Origin: Crambe crambe
Lineage: Eukaryota; Porifera; Demospongiae; Poecilosclerida; Crambeidae
Direction: 5' to 3'
DNA: 64,000 nt
NCBI GenBank assembly: GCA_963924555.1
Contig: OZ004597.1
Coordinates: 2,746,404 to 2,810,403 of the forward strand
In this document: positions 14,575 through 25,710 of the stretch, piece by piece
How the letters are laid out: the number at the start of each line of letters is the position of its first letter
Position numbering within the stretch: position 1 is the first letter of the stretch
Notes under the pieces: generated by a model
What the model saw: the letters and a program-made list of their open reading frames with translations, nothing else
What the model was told of the DNA's origin: nothing
Databases searched by the model: none
Program-made: the position numbers and the translations under genes

Positions 14575-15075
14575 TACCTACCTCCTGATAAATAGCTCTC
14601 TTCTTTCCATCTCTCGAATAGAACTGTTGCTTCCTGCTTTTTATAAACCCAGGTCATGTTACAAGACATCCCAGAGGTGTTATTGCTGCAACACGATTGT
14701 ATGAGACAGAGTCAATACCACATGCAATGATCATTATTTGCAGCTAGCTAATGTATTTGTTTGCAATATGTATACTCTCAAATGCCATTGACAAACGAAC
14801 ACTAACAAAAATACAGAACAACAATGACAAAGTTGAAGTCAGTTTTTCAAAACTTCTGCTGTTTTTGGATTTCATCAGTAGCTGTGGGTTAAAGCATAAA
14901 GCATCATAAGTAATAAAGGCCTGGGAACTTGAGTTAGCTTTTAAAACCTTTTTCTTCAGTAGTGTAAGCTGTCGAATTCTTACACCACCCTGGGCAGGTA
15001 TGACATGTTGTCAAATTCCTGAAAGATGATTATAAGTAGCTACTGTATGTAACGGGGAATCTTTGTGGGGTAAAA
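14575..15075 (-). pseudogene. Orphan 3' fragment of another CD-MPR-like unit
   Basis: This block is a close direct copy of about 23317-23830 and includes the exon 5 equivalent (around 14985-15020). Compared with copy E the exon has lost a few bases between GAATTT and the Cys-containing segment, which shifts the frame and removes the SCHACPG reading. It lies upstream of copy D, not downstream, so it is a remnant of a further tandem unit whose first exons are missing. The rest of 14193-14574 shows no gene; about 14400-14440 is A-rich. Confidence 0.65.
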
Positions 15076-15159
15076 CGTCAATACCAATAACACTGACAAA
15101 ACAACTATCCTTGACCTTGATATAAAAATGTGGGTGGGGCTCGTTGTCCAGCATTTTAA

Positions 15160-15172
15160 CGCATGCGCAACA
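15160..15172. promoter_or_regulatory. NRF-1-like site upstream of the Ig-FN3 gene
   Basis: ACGCATGCGCAAC lies about 35 bp before the start codon at 15203. It resembles the animal NRF-1 motif (GCGCATGCGC) and the sites in the palindrome centre near 53,480 and 53,640. Function is inferred only from position and similarity. Confidence 0.4.
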
Positions 15173-15202
15173 TTATCATGAATAACGTTTATTGGAGGAA
15201 AG

Positions 15203-16685
15203 ATGTGGAGAGAGAGATCGCTATTTCTCCTGCTGCTTTTGCAGGTAGCTGTATATGCTACTATCATGGCTCAACCCCAACCAGGTTAGACAGCTACCTT
15301 CCTATAGGCAGCTAGAGTAATTGCTATTTTGCAGAAATTCTGGTAGCTCCTGCAAGTATGCGTGTGGGGCTGGGGCATCCTACTCTGCAACTCACTTGTC
15401 GTGTACGAGGACAAAACATCTTCTGGACAGTGAATAATCTCACCTATGGCTATACCAATTCCAGGGACTTCAGGGAAAGAGGCATCACCTTCACACACGT
15501 CAGTACAAATGGTGACATCATCACCGAGTCAGGCAGTGTATCTGTGACTAGGACCAACAATAACACTGCCATTGCTTGTGTTGCTACTTCTGGTAGAGAT
15601 CATATCAAATCAAATGCTTCCATTATATTCATTGCTGGTATGCATGCATGCTAGAAGAAACTGATGCCATCTTTTTCACCATTCTGCAGATACACCACTT
15701 CCTCCCAGACCTTATTTTTCAATAGTAAATGGGTCCACTGTGCAGGTTGAATGGGACAAACCCTTCACCTGGCATGATTTTCCCATCATTGACTATGATG
15801 TGGAAGTTTTATCAGGCACACAGACATATAGTAGCATGGTACTCAGTTCAGACACACTCTCGTTTTCTCTCACTCAAAGGAATCTCTCTTGTTCAAACTT
15901 AACGTTCTCTATCAGGGCCAGCAACAGTGTCGGATACAGTGTGCCTGGCATTGTGCATGGTGACAGTAAGTTTATTAAAAAGAAGAAAAACATCATTAAC
16001 ATGTCATAATTCAGGACTTGGAGAATTTTTAGAGTCTCCTAGCAAAGAAGTGACATTCACTAAAGATAGCTCTCCACTTCTTGAAATCAATCTCACTGTG
16101 AGTACAATAATAGAGTGTCTAAGTGGATGCAAAGCTCATTATTAATTTTGAAAAGTAAACTAACTAAAATTAGGCAAACATGAAAAGAAAATTGTCAATT
16201 ATTATCGTAGTTTCCTGTTCTGTGTCCTTATCACAATGCGACATACCAAGTGGACATAGAGGATGCCAATGGAAGTGTGGTCCATACCAGTGGACCCCAC
16301 ACCCATCATTGGAGAGAGAGTGGCTCCCAAGTTACCATGCAGATAAGAGAAGGAGGACTTCGAATCAACTCACACTATGTTGCTAATATCACTGTCAGCA
16401 CATTGGTTGGCAAGGCGTATGTCAGTTTTGGATTCAGTGAGTGTATGATTGTACTCGCTTTCCCATTAGAATATTCCCTAGCTTAAGCTTTCATACTGCT
16501 GCTGTTTATTTACATAAGTCAGTTCGGTGAATTTTGATGTGATTGATTATCACAGTCACCCTGGCAGCATGCACTATTGTAGTGACATACCTCTCACTCA
16601 TGCATGCACACAGACACCTTTTTCAGCGAGCCTACTCTTCAGCCTACTCAACCTTCTACTCCTTTGGTCATACACTTATCTGCAG
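15203..16685 (+). CDS. Ig-like + FN3 surface or secreted protein, gene F (3' end not resolved)
   Basis: Exons are 15203-15284, 15335-15637, 15690-15965, 16015-16097, 16211-16436 and probably 16614-16685, all agreeing in phase. Exon 1 encodes a signal peptide with a Leu run. Exon 2 is Ig-like, with LQLTC, a Trp in IFWTV and a second Cys in IACVA. Exon 3 is FN3-like, with VEWDKPF, DYDVEV and RASNSVGYSVP. Exons 4-5 form a second beta-type unit with a CPYHNATYQVDI segment. Exon 6 is a Pro/Thr-rich linker. The plan matches gene G exon by exon, and gene G continues into a membrane helix. No helix or stop could be placed here, so the 3' end is open; a TIR-bounded element follows at 17613 and may have disrupted it. 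Confidence 0.65.
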
Positions 16686-17612
16686 GTAATGAATACTTTG
16701 TACATCCCTGCCTAACAGTTCCAACAATTAATGCTTCTAGACTTATCCCTGCCACATTCTAGCTATTCCACTTAGAATAAACTGTTCTACGAATAATATT
16801 GTCAAATACTATAAGTGTGAGAGCTAGGTGCTTTTCTAAGTAATGGTAATGCATCATCTCACCTCAGGATGTATACTACTTACACTAAGGCCAGTTGATA
16901 ATCATTTGTATTTATGAAGTTTCAATTTCACTGTTGTGCTTCTTCACGTAGCTCACAAAAGCATTCTCATCAACTAGTGAATGTAGATCTTCCTTCAATG
17001 GCTACTTTTATCTTTGCTATTAGCTAGCAACAGCCAAGACTTCTACATTTGAAGTACTTTCTTGCTGTTGGGGGGACTCTGTGTTTTTGCTATAAACACT
17101 GTGTTAACAGGAAGAGATGAGCCAGGCATAACGAAACAGCTTAATTCATTGTGTATAGAATGTCATGGTACTACTGAGCATGCTCACCCAGATGTCATTG
17201 CTCTCTTATCTGTTCTCTAGAAGTAGCTATATAACTAGTTATGTATTAGCTAACGATTGCTATGAGTAAACTTAATCTGCAGTGAAATTTCTAATAAGAC
17301 GCTGGGACAACCAGATAAATAGCCTATGATGCATACATAATAATAGTTCTCAAGAATGGCGGGTATAATTATTTGGTAAAACTACATGTCCTCCATACAA
17401 AATGTGTTTATCTTCCCATGGGATATTGGTGATTGCTTTGCTGTGGAATAAGTATTTGTGTTCAAACCGAAACTTTTGTATTCCTTAGGGTCATGAATAA
17501 CAATACTGTGAGAGTTTATGGATGTATCAGGTTTCTATTTTTACTGTTTCACTTAGCTAGCTATCTAACTAGAGTTGGCCAATGCCTAAGATCCCCTCTA
17601 AGATAACAGTCC
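16686..17612. other. No gene recognised
   Basis: AT-rich sequence with many short stop-interrupted frames. I see no exon with convincing splice sites that would complete gene F, and no repeat of note. Confidence 0.5.
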
Positions 17613-18517
17613 CACTCTGGGACAGTGTAATAGCTGGACTCTGGACTGGACCATGGACTGGACTGTGGACTGGAATATGGACTCAATTCTAGACTCATTT
17701 TCAAGCTTTTAGCTAGCTGAGGACTTGGCTAGGAGCACTGTTGCAGAGGTGCATAGCAGTGTTTTGTGCAATGGTCAGGCAAATAGTATTGCTAGCCCAT
17801 AATACTGAGTGGTATGAAGTGGGAGGTGTCGGTGTAATCATAGGACTGGTCACATTAACGGACCATACAGTTGTAGCTACCAGACTCTCCCTGAAGTGAG
17901 ACCATCGGGATGTGTTGGCTTGTATTGATCAGGCAATGCCTGACCTGCCTGACCCAGTGCTACACCTATGTGTTGGGGCTAGTAACAACACAGGAGAGCC
18001 CATAACAGCTAGCTTGTAGCCCCCCTCTCCTCCCTCCCCCCCAATGCAATTCATGCTCTAGCAATAGGAGAGGCTTATGACTGTTTACACAACATGTACA
18101 TTATCTGTTGAGCAAGTTGCCAAGCAAGAAGTTGTGGGAGCAGGTATGTACCATAACTCCATCACTGGTGCTTTACATATCTCTCCTATGCTGGTGATGT
18201 AATACACCAGAGTGTTAGGGGCTATAGGATCGAGACTAATAGCACCTAGCTTTGCCCCTCTCCACATGGGAGGTTGGGGCATGGAGAAGAAATCTTGGCA
18301 TCAAGACTAAGGGCCCTTGGTGGAGAGGGAGGAGGGAGATCCGTACAAGAAAGTGGAATAAAAAGCAAGCTCTGGTGGCACCTGAAAATGTGTCAAGGGC
18401 TGCTGTAGAATCACCCTGCCCAGCCCTGGCTTGCTACCATAGCTAGAAGCTTGAAAACACGTCTAGAATTAAGTCCATATTCCGTCCAGAGTCCAGCCTT
18501 TACACTGTCCCAGTGGC
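17613..18517. mobile_element. TIR-bounded element between genes F and G
   Basis: The left end (about 17613-17715) contains CTGGGACAGTGTAA, GCTGGACTCTGGAC, ATATGGACT, AATTCTAGAC and TTCAAGCTT. The right end (about 18445-18517) has the same series in inverted order. The left arm has an extra 24-bp GGACTGGAC-type repeat. About 730 bp separate the arms. The interior has only short frames, so it is either non-autonomous or a decayed DNA transposon. A target duplication was not found. Confidence 0.6.
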
Positions 18518-18743
18518 TCTAGGTATCATTAAAGAAAATTTTCCAGAACTTTCTTTAAAGATCCAGCAAGCTTTGCATCTCAATCCTTGCACAGATGCAT
18601 GTACATGCAGTAAAGGGTGTGTTGACATAGAAAGTTGTATGACATGCAGACCATGTGGGCATCAGCTAAAGGACATGAACTGTAGCTACCGCATAGTTTA
18701 TCATTCTCATGTATGTGTCCTATTAACACAGATTAATACATAG
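18514..18743 (+). CDS. Short Cys-rich open frame, unidentified
   Basis: About 75 codons with eight cysteines spaced as in CTDACTCSKGC..CMTCRPCG..C. An acceptor-like CTCTAG|GT precedes it in a phase that would fit the gene F exon ending at 16685, and a donor-like CAT|GTATGT lies at about 18706. It could be a late exon of gene F or part of the adjoining element. I do not recognise the family. Confidence 0.25.
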
Positions 18744-18924
18744 ATGACTTGTTTATTCTGTCATAAGGATCAGTAACTAGCTGCTATAATAGGGAATGTC
18801 CACATCCTACATGCTGGGAAATTATAAATAGGCTAGCAAACAACCAGCGAAAAGTTGAGAGTCCTATATATAGCAATAGTTCAGGAGCTAGCAGAGAAGC
18901 AATTGTGGCTAGCTAGGTAATATC

Positions 18925-21427
18925 ATGTCACTTCTGCTGATACTGATGTATTTTCCCACATTATTGCACGCTGTGAGAGAAGGACACGAGTTCCTTTTGA
19001 ACTTGTCACCTTTTTTGTGCTAGGTGTGACCTCTAGCTCTTTGAGTGTCAGTGATCCAGTGACTGCAGGTACACATCTCATTTTCAACTGCCAAGCAATA
19101 GCAGAAGATGCTCACTGGATTATTAATGGAACGATAAGACTCCGCTCCTTCTCAGGATTTACTATCACTGCAAATTTCATTGGTGGGAATTTCAATCTCA
19201 CTCTGTCCACCACAGCAACTCTCCAATACAACAACACTGTAATAGAGTGCACTGCCAGAGGGACCACAAGTAACCAACATGACACCAGGACTGCATACAT
19301 CAGGATTGCTGGTGGGTGTATAGCAGGAGCAAATTAGCTCTGTTAAACAAGCTAGTTAGCTCTATAGCTGTATATGAAACCATTTATATATGTAGACTGC
19401 AATTTTTTTTTAACCTGTGCAGGTCCTCCCCTTTCTCCTCACCCATTTATGGGCTTTGAATCGAATGGCAGCATCCTCACTGTAACGTGGGAGGAACCAT
19501 TCTCAATGGATGGGTTTCCTGTCACCTCCTACAACCTCAGTGTGTATAATCATACTTCTGGCAGTTCATACTCACACTTGATGTATCCACCACAACTGGA
19601 ATACAACATCTCCAATCCATTGGTCTCCAGCACCAATTGCCACACCCTCACATTCTCAGTGACAGCAATTAACAGTGTGGGAAGCAGTGAAGAGGATAAC
19701 GTCTCAGGGGGATTCCCTATACGTCAGTATAATGCTGCCATATCATATCCAGCTGCAGCACTAATTTTTTTTTTCACTAGTCCCACAGATTAAGGATGTA
19801 TTTTTGGAAGCTGAAGTAGTTTTTCTGGTGAATGGCAACCCCAGGATAACAACACAATTTCAGGTGATGCTTATAGCTTCAGTGTTATAATTATAAGCAA
19901 CTGAATAATTATGTGCATAAAAGGTGCCCAGGACGTGTCCTTTCCAGCTGCCCGCCAACTACACTATAGAGATAGTGGATGAAAGTGGTAATGTGGTGAC
20001 TTCAAATGGACCCAAACCTGCAAACTCCACTTCTGGTCTGATCACGGAGGTTTTCAATGCTGGTGTAGAGAGGAACCACATATATAGAGCTGTGCTCACA
20101 TTCAGCCACTGCCACGTACCTAGAGAAGAGGAATGATATTGGTAATAGCTAAATAATGTAGCTGGTCTCTATTGTGACCCTCAATATGAATCACCCAGTT
20201 ACTTCAATATTGGACAGAACTTCAACATTGATAACAACAGACAGCACTTCAACATTGATAACAACAGACAGCACTTCAACATTGATAACAACAGACAGCA
20301 CTTCAAGTGATAAGCTTGTGACTATTGGCATGGTGTTAGTCGTGATTGCTGTAGTGGTGTGTCTTGTGGTGACTGCTATCTTCGTGTCCATAATTTGTAT
20401 CCGAAAAAGAGGCAGGAGGCCAGCAATTTCAGGTAAAGCCAACTTGCTAGTGCTAACTATTATCTCAAGTCCTGAGGTTTGGGGAGAGCTTACATGGGTA
20501 AGGGGTAGGGACATGCAAATTATGCCGGCATAGTTTTGGGCATAATGGGTTGAACCTTAATGCCAGCACAATGCTGGCATAATAGGGGATTTTTACTCAC
20601 AGGGGTTAGCAGATATAGAGGTATTGATGTCAATTCTTGAGTTCCTTTGCTGAATTAGAGTAGCCACCTTGTGGTGGTAACAAAAAACAACAACAAAAAA
20701 AAAACAACAAACAAACAAAAAAAAACACCAAAAAACAAAAAAAAACTGTCTACTGCTGCTGTTTTCTTTACTAAATGTTCCAGCAAACTAACTTGAATTG
20801 TGATGGATGACTTCGGCTCGTGAAATATCTCCCCATATCTCACGCTGACGCAATTATGCTACAATAAACCATCACTTATTAAAGCATAATAGGCATTTTT
20901 GTTGAGCATAATAGGGCAGGGGTTTTGGCATTGGAGCATAGCATAATAGGGAAGAATAAAAGCATAATTTGCATGTCTCTAGTAAGGTCAGAGAAACCAT
21001 CAAATGTTTTTGTATGGTAGCAACATGCATTGCTTCTTTCTCAGGGCACATTGAAGTCCCAATTGAGACTATTTCAGGATTTAAATTAGCTGCACCCCCC
21101 AAAGGCAAAGGGAGAGCAAAGCCTCCGACATCGCTGCTTCCAATGGCAGTTAATGAAGGTCCAATGTACGACAGCCCTGGGGGAGAGTCCTTCAAGTGTT
21201 TGCCGGGGAATTCCAGCACACCCAATACTCCAATGACAAATACTCCCTTGACCAATACATTGTGCGCCACACCTCATTGCTTTGACACAACTCCTAGTCT
21301 CCCTCCACCTAGAAAGGGTTCGACAGTGCCTACTGGTTGTGCTAGTGTACCTACCACTCCAATACCAGAGAGCCCTCGATACTTTGACATGCCTCCTAGC
21401 CTTCATGGCAATAACACTTTAATGTAA
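18925..21427 (+). CDS. Ig-like + FN3 single-pass membrane protein, gene G
   Basis: Exons are 19024-19311 (Ig-like, IFNCQA and IECTA cysteines), 19423-19722 (FN3-like, VTWEEPF and FSVTAINSVGSSE), 19781-19863, 19924-20115, 20162-20432 and 21045-21427. Exon 6 holds a Ser/Thr stalk with three copies of TSTLITTDS, then a membrane helix and a basic stop-transfer sequence. The last exon gives a tail of about 127 residues rich in Pro and Thr, with TPNTPMTNTP repeats and a YDSP motif. A signal-peptide-like exon lies at 18925-18972 with donor GTGAGA, but its phase (0) does not fit the acceptor at 19023 (phase 1), so the 5' end is unresolved. The donor after exon 5 is also a choice: reading on gives a stop at about 20136. 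Confidence 0.7.
20213..20306 (+). repeat. 27-bp coding minisatellite in the gene G stalk
   Basis: Three tandem units encode TSTLITTDS directly before the membrane helix. The length of 27 bp keeps the frame, so copy number can vary without breaking the protein. Confidence 0.85.
20681..20748. repeat. A-rich low-complexity tract
   Basis: CAAC/CAAA/A-run sequence in the large last intron of gene G, just before a fragment of the GTGTAATAAG-type palindromic repeat. Confidence 0.8.
20805..20960. repeat. Fragments of two interspersed repeats in the last intron of gene G
   Basis: The CTTCGGCTCGTGAAATATCT and CATATCTCACGCTGAC part (about 20810-20856) matches one arm of the palindromic elements near 42,200 and 55,450. 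The part at about 20880-20960 matches the reverse complement of 9296-9365. Confidence 0.6.
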
Positions 21428-22268
21428 AATATTGCAGTCACATTGCATTCAACTTTGGTTTTTATATCCATTAGCTGCATATAATAATGAAAAGCACTGA
21501 AGTGCTAACCCTCAGCGCACACTAAAAGTCAATAATATTATTATAATTATGTGCTTGCAGATATTGAGCAGATCATATCACCGATGAGGAGTAACTGTAT
21601 TAAGTATTTTATTTTGAATCATCTATAAAGCATGAGCTAGCTAGCTAGCAGTGTCTGAGTCCACATCTTAATTTCATTCGCATTTTGAATTATCATCAGT
21701 GCCTGCATGTAAAAATATACTGCTTGGAGAACTGCACAGATATGATTAAGCATGCAGGTAAGAGTGTAGCAGCTAGCTAATGCATAAAGCCGTGATAGCT
21801 AGGGTCTTATAAATGTAGGTAATGGTCGGCAGGACAGAGTGTGCATTATATGGAGTATAGACTAGCGGCAGTTAAAATCCTGGCTTTCTGGTGACCAAAA
21901 GCTTATCTAATGATCTGCTCAATTTTAAAGCTAGAAAATAGCGTCTAGACACTATATAAACTTGTTTCAAGATCCAACAGTTGAAGTGGCTCCTGCGAGA
22001 GGAATGACAGACAGACAGACAGACAGACAGTACAGAAGGACACAACCGAGTACCGTAACCCTCTCGCGCATGCGCGCTGAGTGTTAATAACTGTTATTGT
22101 TGAAGTACATGAGTATATTCCTCTAGCTCCATTCAAACCTGAAAATTGCATTACTTTGATCGTATTAGTTGCAGCACTGTAGCTACTTACCTCCAGTTGA
22201 GGGAGAGAAATGAAAGGGGAAATCAGATTGTTAAGCTATGTATGCATGTCAGCGTAGTTACACTTTAC
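21428..22268. other. No gene recognised
   Basis: Intergenic DNA after gene G. It contains a (GACA)n run at 22004-22030 and a CGCGCATGCGCG motif near 22066-22078, which resembles the NRF-1-like sites elsewhere in the window. No supported exon. Confidence 0.5.
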
Positions 22269-23252
22269 CTATTCCCAGGAATGTGCTGAAGGCTTCTCTA
22301 GGGACATGTTTGTGTGTTATTATAAGCTCTGCAGAGTAGGTGTGGCTACTGCATTGCCCCCAAAGTACTTACTATTGTGGAGTTGTCAATTGGGTGTATG
22401 CCAGTGGAAGTGACCAGGATATCTACACTGTACATGCATGGCCGGTTCTTGGTAGGAACAGATTGCTGGTGCCTCCAGTGCATGTGTTAACTTTGGAGCC
22501 CATGCTGCTTAGAGAGAGCATACCTGGAAAGTGATGTAGAGCAGATGCTGTATGATTAAGATCAACATGCAGTACAACATTCTCAGTCTGTGGAATTGAA
22601 GGGACACTGAAGTATACACAAAAATATCTGCCACACTGATAATGACTCACAGATTGGAAAGCCAAGAGACTCGGTGTTACTTGATGGACTGTCCCCTTGA
22701 GAATTGGTAGCTAGGATCAAAAAAGAGAGGGTATGGTATCCGGTAGGCTGTGGAGGGACTTGGGCCAAGGAGGTTGTATGCAAGGACTTCTTGTTGGTAC
22801 TTTGAAGCTAATACCAGTTGTCGTAACGGTGTACGACATGATAGGATATCCAGACATGGAAAAGGGGTGGTCCCATTGTACCCGGATGCCACTCCCATTG
22901 GAGAATACAAAGAGCCTCAGGAATCAGGCAGGGGGACATTACTGCCGCATACCATTTAAGAAAAGCTCGACTAAAAATCTTACCAGCTACCAAGATGTGG
23001 GCAGCGCAATTATCTCTCTGGCCGAGAGTTCCATCTGTATTGTTATTATTCATCTTTGCTCTTGTGGTGAGGGTTAAGATGAGTTAGCAATGTTGGGGAG
23101 AAACTGAATAACATTTTCATCACTAGAAACGACTGGAAATCCACCCACTTGCCAGGATACATTTAAACTTGTGGTCTGGCATGTGAAAATGACCACAGCA
23201 TTGGGAGGAACTGCTCCAGCTGGAGATATTCTTAGCGAGAACGAAGAATCAG
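22269..23252 (-). pseudogene. Decayed Ig-FN3 relative of genes F and G
   Basis: Read on the minus strand, the exon order of genes F and G is still visible. From 23252 there is an Ig-like part (VIFTCQT, VSWQVGGF), whose frame breaks near 23074-23090 before LTTRAK and ending AAHILVAG with a donor. Then comes an FN3 part (FSNGSGIRVQWDHPF, MSYTV), whose frame breaks near 22760 before LSFLILATNSQGDS and ending GFPI. Next are an exon 4 equivalent (IPQTENVVLHVD) and an exon 5 equivalent with YSVDILVTSTG and THKHVPRE, ending at a donor at 22269. At least two frameshifts make a working product unlikely. No signal or membrane exon was seen. Confidence 0.7.
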
Positions 23253-23665
23253 CTGCAATTCAGAAAATGAAAAGGCTCACTAGGTAATTTTATGTGAGGG
23301 AGAAAACTGTACTATCTCCTGATAAATAGCTCTCTTCTTTCCATCTCTTGAAGAGAACTGTTGCTTCCTGCTTTTTGTAGACCCAGGTCATGTTACAAGA
23401 CATCCCAGAGGATATGCTATTGCTGCAACCCCTTTTATACGATTGCATGAGACAGAGTCAATACCACATGCAATGATCATTATTTGCAGCTAGCTAATGT
23501 ATTTCGTATAATCTCAAATGCCATTAACAAACAAATAGCTACTAACAAAAATAACTACAGAACAACAATGACAAAGTTAAAGTCAATTTTTCAAAACTTG
23601 TGTTTTTTTTAGGATTTTTGGTTAAAACATAAAGCATCATAAGTAATAAGGCCCGGGAACTTGAG

Positions 23666-25125
23666 TTAGCTTTTAAAACCTTTTTCTTCAGTAGTGTAAG
23701 CTGTTGAATTCTTACACCCCCCTGGGCAGGCATGACATGATGTCAGCTTAAATTCCTGAAAGATGATTAAAAGGTTATAAGTATAGGTAGCTACTGTATG
23801 TAACGGGAAATCTTTGTGGGGTAAAATTTCACACACAAAAACAAGGGATATAGTTCATACTTCAATGAAAGTCACCTCACAGTATGATGAACATCTAGCC
23901 AGCTAGTGTGGGAACCTCCAATAAAGGACACTCTGAAAGAGGACAAACCTCAAAGAAAAGGACAATTGAAATACTTTTTGTATAGCTACCATGGCTACAA
24001 AATAACCACCAAAAGGACAAAAGGCTGCATGGATCCCACAAGTGTACATTTGGAGGTTCCATATCTATAGCGAACAGAAAGAAAGGGAAAAAAATACTTA
24101 CGTAGTTGTAGATTACATTAGTGTCCCCTGTAGTGGTTATTAAAGGTTCACCAGTTCTTGTTTCATCACATATCAAAGTCACACGTGTTTCCCTATGGAT
24201 GATATTGATACCAGTGATGCCGCATATACTGTGAAGTCATAGCTAGCTAACAAGACTGCATACCTAAAACTTGGACCCGTGTAGTAAACATAGATTGTAC
24301 CATCATAATCTGTCCACATCTGTTCAGTGCCAGAATCAGCAATGTCAAAAAATAATGTTGGATCAATGCGGGGTTTTTGGCAAATCTGTAATGATTTAAA
24401 CAACAAATCCCAAAGTGAGTGTTTTTCATGAGGTTCCACAAGCATGCAGTGGCAATTTTTTTCACTGTGTTGCCTTTTGAACTTAACTCACATGAACATT
24501 TGTACACTCTCCTTGATTAGTGAATGTAGAACATGGGTTATAGTCGTACAAGAAATTGTTTCCATCATCGAGTCCAGTGTATCTATAAAAGGAATGACTT
24601 CTGCATATCCACAAATCTAGTACTCAGTATAGCAATATCATCTTCCATAGCTATTATGACACAGTAGCTAACTAGAATGAATTAGCTTTAGGGCAGATTT
24701 CAAGATAATTGCTGTAGCTAGTTCATTTCATACACCACAGGAGAAGTTCAGAAAATTGTATGAACTGCTCATCTAACATAATTGCTCAGCAGATCACTTT
24801 TACTAAGTTAGTGTCTAGCTAAAATCATCTCTGAAAATTCTACCTAAGCCAATCATGTGGCAATGGATTGGCCTTCATAGTGGAGGTGCTACAGCTAGTA
24901 TTTACCACCAGTAAACACCTTATGGCTATAGCTAGCATATGCACACACCTCCTACCTGGGAATCCCATCAGAAGATGCAATTGGTGTGAGATCTATCACT
25001 CCATTTGGTGTTTCATACACACATGCTGGCTTTCCCTGGACTGCTGAACACCTAGTGCCTGTAGGATCACCAGTGGAGAACTGCACACCTGCGTATAAAC
25101 AAATTAAGGCTGGAAACAAAAGCAT
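23666..25125 (-). CDS. Truncated CD-MPR-like copy E, lacking a membrane helix
   Basis: Five exons are in phase: 25125-24956, 24582-24492, 24385-24264, 24192-24102 and 23755-23666. The first four closely follow copy D. Exon 5 starts normally with SCHACPGGC but then reads into a novel tail of about 15 residues and a stop, so the membrane helix and DGC block are absent. In exon 1 the conserved CVC becomes CVY (Cys to Tyr). The product, if made, would be a secreted luminal domain; the alternative is a pseudogene. The DNA downstream (about 23317-23660) is the block also found at 14575-14940. The gap 23253-23316 holds nothing else. Confidence 0.65.
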
Positions 25126-25294
25126 GTTTGAATAACAGCACTGCGATGAAATGATTAGCCCTGCCCTCTTTTTTGATCACGTGATTGTAATTAAAAAAGC
25201 GCGATTCAGCCCCACCCCATATGCACATAGTAAATGTAATCTCTAGAGTATTCAATGGGTGGGCAATGTTAGTTAGATGTGCAAGTCATAGAAT

Positions 25295-25650
25295 TTCTGA
25301 ACTTCTGGTGTATAACTTCGATAGAAATTATCTAGAAATCTGCCTTAACTAAAGCAAAGCCCATTCAAAGTGTAGCTAACTACAGCAAGTTTCCTTCTAG
25401 TTAGCTACTCTGTGTCATATATGGAAGACGGTATATTGCTACATATATGATGCAAGATAATTACATACACTGAGTAGGAATAGATTTGTGGATATGCAAA
25501 AGTCATATTTCATTTTATAGATACACTGGACTCGCCATTTAGCTATCAGGAGTGGTCTGTGCACACAGAAGCTCAGTACAGTGGAATTTTTCTGAATAAT
25601 GAACACACTCTGAACCCAGCCTTTTGTCCTCAGGTTGTCCTCTTTTTCGA
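25295..25650 (+). pseudogene. Inverted fragments of the CD-MPR-like unit
   Basis: The segment 25300-25530 matches the reverse complement of about 13505-13690, including the first bases of exon 2 (GATACACTGGACTCG) with its intron acceptor. The segment 25574-25650 matches the reverse complement of about 14450-14530. The two pieces come from different parts of the D region but now lie next to each other, so this is a rearranged, inverted copy. No product is expected. Confidence 0.65.
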
Positions 25651-25710
25651 TGTGTAAGTAGAAAATAGGTTGTAGATATTATTTTCGCTGTAGAATTAAT
25701 TTATATTCAC

